This document shows, piece by piece, positions 57,511 to 64,000 of a stretch of 64,000 nt of DNA (positions are counted from its first letter, which is position 1; each line of letters starts with the position of its first letter). The DNA lies in contig JAHEYP010000008.1 in assembly GCA_023251535.1 (NCBI GenBank), positions 36,519 through 100,518 on the forward strand, in the 5' to 3' direction. Origin of the DNA: Bacteroidota bacterium. Its GTDB lineage: Bacteria > Bacteroidota > Bacteroidia > AKYH767-A > OLB10. Below the pieces are notes generated by a model, which worked only from the letters and a program-made list of their open reading frames with translations, made no database searches and was not told where the DNA came from. The position numbers and the translations under genes are program-made.

Positions 57511-60120
57511 CTACTTCTTGCCTCTGATCAATTGTATTGTTCCGTGTAACTTTCTCGGTACTACATCACCGTTAGGTGTAAGTTCATTCACCGTACAGAT
57601 ATAAAAATATACTCCGTCAGTTGCTTCTTCTCCATCATTCTTCTTCTTTCCGTTCCAATTAATATCAGGATCTGTAGTTTCGAACATCAATCCACCCCAT
57701 CGGTTGAAGATTTTCATTTCTACATCTTTAACATCGCGATATGGAATAATAGGATGATACAAATCGTTGATGTTATCTCCGTCAGGCGTAAATACATTCG
57801 GCAATTCGTAATTCGGACAAGGATCAATACAGAACGTATCACTGTTTGCACTTATATTTCCTGTTGAATCGGTTGCTGTAATATAATAACAACCCGATAT
57901 CGATTTAGGATTACTATATACGTATGATGATGATGTTGGTCCTGCCGTATAAATAAGCTGATAAGTTGTTTGTCCAGTAGGCATAAAATACATTTGATAT
58001 GTTGCAATATCAGATGCGCAGGTCGAATCAATCACCCAACTCATCGTATCTTTTAACAATACACAACTACCATTATTCGCAAATGTTGGTGTACATGGAG
58101 GCTCATTATCTTGAGGTGTTCCGCAGGCAACTTGCGATTTATTGATAATCGGATTCACTAACCCCGTATCTAAATAAGAACCGAAAGCTTTTATGTAGTA
58201 ACAATAATTAACTCCGTTTTGTATGCTATCATCAACATACGACTGAGTGGTTGTATTACCGATTAAGGTAAATAAATTCGGTGGTCCTTCTCTGTAAATT
58301 TCGTAGAACGTGTTTGTCCACGGCACATCAAAATTCCATGATAAATTATTCTTCTCATCTCCGGGACCAACATTTAAAAACACACTGCTCGCTACTTGTG
58401 TAGTTCCGATTAAGAATGTATTTCCAGGAGTATCATTCCAAAATTGCACTCTATAACGTTGCTGTATAGCCGAAGTATTTAATCCAGCATCATTATATGT
58501 AGTATCGTTCAAATCATTTTTTGTAACGACATCAATATAGCTTCCTGTTCCGTCTGCACGTTGCAATACATAACGGAATGGTCCGGGAGTTTGTGTGAAA
58601 TCGAGTTGTGTTGGTTTCCCCCATGCTAGATAAATTGTTCCTGTTGTTGTAGACGTAGAATTTACATCTACGTTTGTAATCACAGGAAGATCTCTAATTA
58701 ATTTACCGCAGAATTCTATTGAAGCATAGCTCTCGGCGCCATCAGGAAACACTGCTACTACCATATAGCAATATTGAACCGCAGGTGCTAATCCCGCACC
58801 ATTATTATCGTCGGTAAATGTGGTTGAGTAATATCCGTTAGTTTGTCCAATCAATGTATATCCAGTATAAGATGGAACGCCAGTTTCACAAGCCGATGGA
58901 GTAAATCCGTATGAACCTACTCTTCGATAAATTTGATATCCTACTGCTTGCGGACAAATACAGGTATCCCAATTCAACACTAAACTATTTCCTAACGCTG
59001 TTGCAAAAGGATTCTTAGGTGATGGCGCAACAACAGTAATAAACACTTGCTCTAAATCGACTAACTGAACTCCTGTATTATTATCGATAGCTTTGAATAC
59101 TACGGTGTATTTACTTTTTCTTACATGTGAACAATCAGTGTTCCATAAAAAATCTCCTGAAGCTACGGCTACCGAAGGTGCTGATGTAAATGTTGCAGGA
59201 CTATTCGTTGTAACAAATGGTCCACCTGTTGCACTCATAGTAATCAATTCGCCATTCGGCTCAGTTGCATTTACGGTGAAGGCTAAAACTGTGCCTGCTT
59301 CAACGCACGTATCATTTACTGTTGCGATGACCGGAGGTTGATTCACCGGAGGATAAATGGTAATTTGCATGTCGCGCGTTACATATCCGATGTTCAATAA
59401 TCCAACACCTGGAATATTTCTCCATTCACGAATAATCATTGCAACATTGTATTCACCGATTGTTTGAGGACTATCCCAAATTAAATCACCCGTTACAGCA
59501 TCTAACGTAAACGAATTGTTTGCTGCAGGATAACTGAAAGTAGGAATGGGTTGACCTCCGGTACCTTTACAAGGTGCTAACTCATACGACAAGCTATCAC
59601 CATCGGGATCGAAAGCATTAGGATTGTGTAGGAAAATTTGTCCTACTGCTCCATTATCTATTGGTGCTTGCAATAAATTTGGTGAGTTATTAGTAGTGAT
59701 CACAGGAGAAATCACCAATTTAGTTTCTACATAAAAAGGCAAATTCACCGAACCAGGCATGTTTACAATATCGGCATTTCTATTTTCGTCTAAGAAATAC
59801 ATCGTGTAACTTCCGTTACCGGGATAAGTATGAACACCAACATATATATTACGTTGAATATCGGGACCCACATTAAAGTCGATGCTCTGACGAGGAATGG
59901 TATCACGCGATCCATCACCCCACCAGAATTCTAACTCAGGACGATCGGCAGGACTCGACGTCTTCGTATAAGTTACAATTTTTACCTCGTACAAAAGGTT
60001 GGCAATCTTTCGGTATGTAATCTCCCCCGCCCTATTATGCGTTGCATTGGCGGTGAAGGAAGCAGCCATGATTAACACAGCCGTTAATACTAAAACACTA
60101 AAAGAGCGGATATTATTCAT
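57511..60120 (-). CDS. T9SS type B sorting (gliding motility-associated C-terminal) protein with fibronectin-III-like repeats
   Basis: YELPNVFTPDGDNINDLYHPI...VEMKIFNRWGGLMFETTDPDINWNGKKKNDGEEATDGVYFYI. Confidence 0.9.
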   Translation of the reverse strand: MNNIRSFSVLVLTAVLIMAASFTANATHNRAGEITYRKIANLLYEVKIVTYTKTSSPADRPELEFWWGDGSRDTIPRQSIDFNVGPDIQRNIYVGVHTYPGNGSYTMYFLDENRNADIVNMPGSVNLPFYVETKLVISPVITTNNSPNLLQAPIDNGAVGQIFLHNPNAFDPDGDSLSYELAPCKGTGGQPIPTFSYPAANNSFTLDAVTGDLIWDSPQTIGEYNVAMIIREWRNIPGVGLLNIGYVTRDMQITIYPPVNQPPVIATVNDTCVEAGTVLAFTVNATEPNGELITMSATGGPFVTTNSPATFTSAPSVAVASGDFLWNTDCSHVRKSKYTVVFKAIDNNTGVQLVDLEQVFITVVAPSPKNPFATALGNSLVLNWDTCICPQAVGYQIYRRVGSYGFTPSACETGVPSYTGYTLIGQTNGYYSTTFTDDNNGAGLAPAVQYCYMVVAVFPDGAESYASIEFCGKLIRDLPVITNVDVNSTSTTTGTIYLAWGKPTQLDFTQTPGPFRYVLQRADGTGSYIDVVTKNDLNDTTYNDAGLNTSAIQQRYRVQFWNDTPGNTFLIGTTQVASSVFLNVGPGDEKNNLSWNFDVPWTNTFYEIYREGPPNLFTLIGNTTTQSYVDDSIQNGVNYCYYIKAFGSYLDTGLVNPIINKSQVACGTPQDNEPPCTPTFANNGSCVLLKDTMSWVIDSTCASDIATYQMYFMPTGQTTYQLIYTAGPTSSSYVYSNPKSISGCYYITATDSTGNISANSDTFCIDPCPNYELPNVFTPDGDNINDLYHPIIPYRDVKDVEMKIFNRWGGLMFETTDPDINWNGKKKNDGEEATDGVYFYICTVNELTPNGDVVPRKLHGTIQLIRGKK

Positions 60121-60154
60121 TAGCACATCGAAAGATATTTACACTAATATTCTA

Positions 60155-61279
60155 TTAATAGTTAATCACTTGCTGTTCCAAATGCGCTGGCATCTCACGG
60201 AACTCATATTGCTGATTTCTAAGCTGTGGTTCAAACCCTGCTTCACGAATTGCTTTTTGAATGCCTTCAGCAGTAAATCGGTGAGGAGCTCCTGCTGCCG
60301 ACACTACATTTTCTTCAATCATGATAGAGCCGAAATCATTGGCTCCCGAATGTAAGCATACTTGCGCTACCGCCTTTCCTACTGTTAACCACGATGCTTG
60401 AATATTCTTCACATTCGGCAACATTATTCGGCTCATAGCAATCATACGAATATACTCATCTCCGCTGACTTCATTTCGAACTCCTTTCACTCTTCTCAGC
60501 ATCGTTCCCTCATCTTGGAATGGCCAAGGGATGAAAGCGATGAATCCTTTGGCATCAGCAGGTTTTTCACTTTGCACTTGGCGAATAAGCTCTAAATGCT
60601 CAAAACGCTCGTCTAAGGTTTCAACATGTCCGAACATCATGGTTGCCGAAGTTGTTAATCCCAGCTTATGCGCTGCTCTCATGACATCCAACCACTCCCT
60701 TCCGCTGCATTTACCTTTAGAAATAATTCTACGAACTCGGTCGTTCAGAATTTCGGCACCCGGACCTGGCAATGAATCTAGGCCAGCTTCCATCAAAGCT
60801 GACAACACTTCAGTATGCGTTTTGCCTTCTAATTTGGCAATATGTGCTATTTCAGGGGGCCCTAAAGAGTGTAATTTTAATGTCGGATAAAGCTTTTTAA
60901 GCTCACGGAATAGTCCGGAATAATAGTCGAGTCCAAGGTCGGGATGATGCCCTCCTTGAAGCAAAAGTTGCTCCCCTCCATAGCGGAAAGTCTCGTCGAT
61001 TTTTGTCTTATACTGCTCAATAGTAGTTATATACGATTCTGCATGTCCCGGAATACGGTAAAAATTGCAGAACTTACAATTAGCTATACAAACATTGGTA
61101 GTATTCAAATTTCGGTCGATAATCCACGTCACCTTCCCGTCGGGCTTCTGAATTTTTCGAAGCTCATTCGCCACATACATCAACTCACTGGTTGGAACGT
61201 GCTCAAACAAAAATTTACCTTCTGCGGCAGAGAGAAACTCAAACTGAAGGGCACGTTTTAATAATTGATCGCTATTCAT
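60155..61279 (-). CDS. mqnC: cyclic dehypoxanthine futalosine synthase (radical SAM)
   Basis: TNVCIANCKFCNFYR (CxxxCxxC), LLLQGGHHPDLGLDYY, SLPGPGAEIL. Confidence 0.9.
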   Translation of the reverse strand: MNSDQLLKRALQFEFLSAAEGKFLFEHVPTSELMYVANELRKIQKPDGKVTWIIDRNLNTTNVCIANCKFCNFYRIPGHAESYITTIEQYKTKIDETFRYGGEQLLLQGGHHPDLGLDYYSGLFRELKKLYPTLKLHSLGPPEIAHIAKLEGKTHTEVLSALMEAGLDSLPGPGAEILNDRVRRIISKGKCSGREWLDVMRAAHKLGLTTSATMMFGHVETLDERFEHLELIRQVQSEKPADAKGFIAFIPWPFQDEGTMLRRVKGVRNEVSGDEYIRMIAMSRIMLPNVKNIQASWLTVGKAVAQVCLHSGANDFGSIMIEENVVSAAGAPHRFTAEGIQKAIREAGFEPQLRNQQYEFREMPAHLEQQVINY

Positions 61280-61401
61280 ATCGTTTTATTTGGTGTCTAT
61301 CAGATAACCTGATAACGGATAAAATGTTAAACAATTGCCGTCACTTTTTGATGATGACGATCGCATTGTTTAATTTCAGCCGCTCAAAGTTAAAGTTTCT
61401 T

Positions 61402-62841
61402 ATGCATATCGCCATAAAACGCCTGTCAGCTACTCGTAAAGATGATCATTTAGTGATCTTGGCCGACAACGACAAAAACATCCCGTTTGATCTCTTTTCC
61501 CGGGAGGAACTAAGTTTCCTAAAGAAAGAGCGCAAAGCTGAACGCAAGCAAATCATTATTAACCAGTACAAAAGACTGGTAATCGTGCAAATGACCGAAG
61601 GCGGAAGCAACCCTTCTTACCAGCAGATCGAAACAGCTCGTAAGAATGGCTCGGGAATTGCAGCACGCATCAATGGCGTTAAGGGCGAGCAAGTTAACAT
61701 TATGGGAACTGTTGCCCCTTCTCTTCTTTTGGCCTTTACGGAGGGATTGATTTTATCGAATTACCAGTTCTTAAAGTATCGCAGTAAGGCTAGTTCAGAA
61801 AAGAACTCACTTTCTACGGTAGGAATTATTCACAAAGAAGTATCTCAAAAAGAAATCGACCATTTATCGGTTCTTTGTGACGCTATATTTAAAACGCGCG
61901 ATTTAGTGAATGAACCCGTTTCTTTCTTAAATGCAGTTGAATTAGGTAAGCAATTCACCAAAATGGGCAAGGAAGCAGGATTTAAAGTGACTGTTTTCGA
62001 TAAGGCTCAGATTACTAAAATGAAGATGGGCGGATTATTATCCGTAAATTTAGGAAGTATCGACCCTCCTACTTTCACCGTAATGGAATATAAACCTGAA
62101 GGTGCTATCAATAAAAAACCATTTGTATTAGTTGGAAAGGGTGTTGTTTATGATACTGGCGGAATGAGTTTAAAGCCGACGCCTAACTCAATGGATTACA
62201 TGAAGTGCGATATGGCAGGCGGCGCTGCTGTTGGCGGAGCAATTTATGCTATCGCGAAAGCTAAGCTTCCTGTTTACGTTATTGCATTAGTTCCTGCAAC
62301 TGATAATCGCCTCGATGGTAATGCATATGTACCGGGAGATGTTATCACGATGATGAGCGGCAAAACAGTTGAAGTATTGAATACGGATGCTGAAGGACGT
62401 TTGATTCTTGCTGATGCTTTGCATTATGCAAAAAGCTTGAAGCCTGAAATGGTAATGGAATTCTCTACGTTAACAGGTGCAGCAAGTGCAGCTATTGGAC
62501 CTTACGGTATCGTTACGATGGGAAAAGTAGATGATGCAACGCGTGCTGAATTAGAAATCGCAGGTAATAATGTTTACGAACGCTTAGCAGAGTTTCCTTT
62601 GTGGGATGAGTACGATGAGTTGTTGAAGTCGGATATTGCTGACTTAAAAAACATCGGAGGAGCTACAGCTGGAGCTATTACTGCGGGACGATTCTTATTA
62701 AACTTCACCGACTATCCTTATATGCATTTTGATATAGCAGGACCTGCGTTCAGCAAATCGAATGATAGTTACAGAGGGAAAAACGGAACTGGTGTTGGAG
62801 TACGATTAATATTCGAATTCCTGAAAAATAAAATCAAGTAA
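61402..62841 (+). CDS. M17 leucyl aminopeptidase
   Basis: GKGVVYDTGGMSLKP, MKCDMAGGAAVGGA, VEVLNTDAEGRLILADAL; start MHIAIKR chosen over upstream extension. Confidence 0.93.
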   Translation: MHIAIKRLSATRKDDHLVILADNDKNIPFDLFSREELSFLKKERKAERKQIIINQYKRLVIVQMTEGGSNPSYQQIETARKNGSGIAARINGVKGEQVNIMGTVAPSLLLAFTEGLILSNYQFLKYRSKASSEKNSLSTVGIIHKEVSQKEIDHLSVLCDAIFKTRDLVNEPVSFLNAVELGKQFTKMGKEAGFKVTVFDKAQITKMKMGGLLSVNLGSIDPPTFTVMEYKPEGAINKKPFVLVGKGVVYDTGGMSLKPTPNSMDYMKCDMAGGAAVGGAIYAIAKAKLPVYVIALVPATDNRLDGNAYVPGDVITMMSGKTVEVLNTDAEGRLILADALHYAKSLKPEMVMEFSTLTGAASAAIGPYGIVTMGKVDDATRAELEIAGNNVYERLAEFPLWDEYDELLKSDIADLKNIGGATAGAITAGRFLLNFTDYPYMHFDIAGPAFSKSNDSYRGKNGTGVGVRLIFEFLKNKIK

Positions 62842-62850
62842 TAACACATT

Positions 62851-62890
62851 CGAAGAACTCCGGATATTAAAATGTTCGGAGTTCTTTAGA
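62851..62890 (+). terminator. terminator-like hairpin
   Basis: aagaactccggatattaaaatgttcggagttcttt. Confidence 0.65.
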
Positions 62891-62933
62891 TGAAAGAATA
62901 ACAATACGAGTTTTATAGTTTTAAAATAATATT

Positions 62934-63998
62934 ATGCATCACGAAGGAGAAGGCAAAATTCGTATAGGCATCACGTTAGGTGATGTTAACGGTGTGGGGG
63001 CGGAAGTAATAATGAAGGCGTTAATGGATAACAGAATTTTGCAAACATGCACACCTGTTATTTATGGATCATCGAAAGTAATCTCTCATCACCGCAAGGC
63101 GTTGAACATACAAGAATTTAATTACAATACTGTAAAAGGAATTCATGATGTTATTCAACGTAAAATAAATTTAATAAACTGCTGGGAAGAAGAGATTAAA
63201 GTAGAGATCGGCAAGCCTTCATCGGAAACTGGAGTTTATGCATACAAAGCATTACAAGCTGCAACAGCAGATCTAGCTGCGGGACATCTTCACGCTATCG
63301 TAACAGCTCCTATCGACAAACATACTATCCAACCCGAAGGCAGTGGATTCACTGGGCATACCGAATTCTTTGGAAAAGCATTTGCAAATTCTAAACCATT
63401 GATGTTTTTAGTGTCGGGCGATTTGCGTGTAGCATTAGTGACTGGACATGTACCTGTAACAAAAATCTCACAGCACATCACCAAAGAAAATATTCAATCG
63501 AAATTGCAAATCATGATTCAATCATTGAAACGTGATTTCGGTATTCGTAAACCTCGCATAGCGATATTGGGATTAAATCCTCATGCAGGAGATAACGGAG
63601 TAATTGGCAACGAAGACAAAGACATTATCGCTCCAGCGGTGAAAGAGATGTCGGAGAAAGGTGCAGTAGTGTTTGGACCATATTCAGCCGACGGATTATT
63701 CGGAAGCGGAGCGTATAAAAAATTTGATGCAGTATTAGCAATGTATCATGATCAAGGATTAATTCCGTTTAAGACATTAGCATTTGAAACGGGAGTTAAT
63801 TTCACTGCAGGACTACCGGTGATTCGCACCTCTCCTGACCATGGAACAGGATATGATATTGCAGGAAAAGGAATTGCTAGCGAAGTATCGATGCGAGAAG
63901 CTATTTACATGGCTTGCGACATCTACAACTTACACCAAGTATATGATGAAGTAACATCAAATCCGCTGGCCTTTACGAAACTCGGTGGAGATCGATAA
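62934..63998 (+). CDS. pdxA: 4-hydroxythreonine-4-phosphate dehydrogenase
   Basis: RIGITLGDVNGVGAEVIMKAL, TAPIDKHTIQ, GHTEFFGKAF, AMYHDQGLIPFK, RTSPDHGTGYDIAGKG. Confidence 0.95.
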   Translation: MHHEGEGKIRIGITLGDVNGVGAEVIMKALMDNRILQTCTPVIYGSSKVISHHRKALNIQEFNYNTVKGIHDVIQRKINLINCWEEEIKVEIGKPSSETGVYAYKALQAATADLAAGHLHAIVTAPIDKHTIQPEGSGFTGHTEFFGKAFANSKPLMFLVSGDLRVALVTGHVPVTKISQHITKENIQSKLQIMIQSLKRDFGIRKPRIAILGLNPHAGDNGVIGNEDKDIIAPAVKEMSEKGAVVFGPYSADGLFGSGAYKKFDAVLAMYHDQGLIPFKTLAFETGVNFTAGLPVIRTSPDHGTGYDIAGKGIASEVSMREAIYMACDIYNLHQVYDEVTSNPLAFTKLGGDR

Positions 63999-64000
63999 AA

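Noticed and set aside
60227-60240. tRNA T-loop-like ggttcaaaccctgc
   Set aside because: Inside the mqnC coding sequence with no acceptor or anticodon stems around it.
60531-60890. 119-aa plus-strand ORF
   Set aside because: Antisense of mqnC.

Overview
64 kb of a Bacteroidetes chromosome (T9SS sorting tails, SprB repeats, gliding-associated C-terminus, IPExxxVDY protein, TAnnTTTG-like promoters). From the left edge: the end of a surface-polysaccharide/nucleotide-sugar cluster (WbpE-like aminotransferase, Ugd, Uxs, WbpD, WbpB, WbpO/TviB, GalE, RfbB, TviC-type epimerase, YwqE/CpsB-type phosphatase), then a CotH kinase with a P-domain. The rest is mainly housekeeping (trpS, plsC, tadA, pyk, M42/M13/M17 peptidases, tyrS, kdsB, mqnC, pdxA) mixed with accessory surface and regulatory genes. 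These include a pentaheme T9SS cytochrome beside an FG-GAP/ASPIC protein, an RnfD-like + DUF2330 pair, an ECF/anti-sigma locus with a duplicated Cys/His/Met-rich secreted protein and a TonB receptor + LytS/LytR pair, and three tandem paralogous T9SS/SprB proteins. I found no rRNA, tRNA, CRISPR, transposase or phage genes. Most notable: (1) the tandem SprB/T9SS paralogs carry a 577-bp tract identical between two copies, with mosaic affinities to the third copy, as expected from recent gene conversion; (2) the small secreted protein with a duplicated C-x3-C-x15-C-x3-C module next to an ECF sigma/anti-sigma pair, sharing an upstream ACCAAT(T)CGGTT motif; (3) short-period (7-8 nt) degenerate tandem arrays confined to intergenic spacers. 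Family names are from recognition of sequence motifs only; no database search was run.
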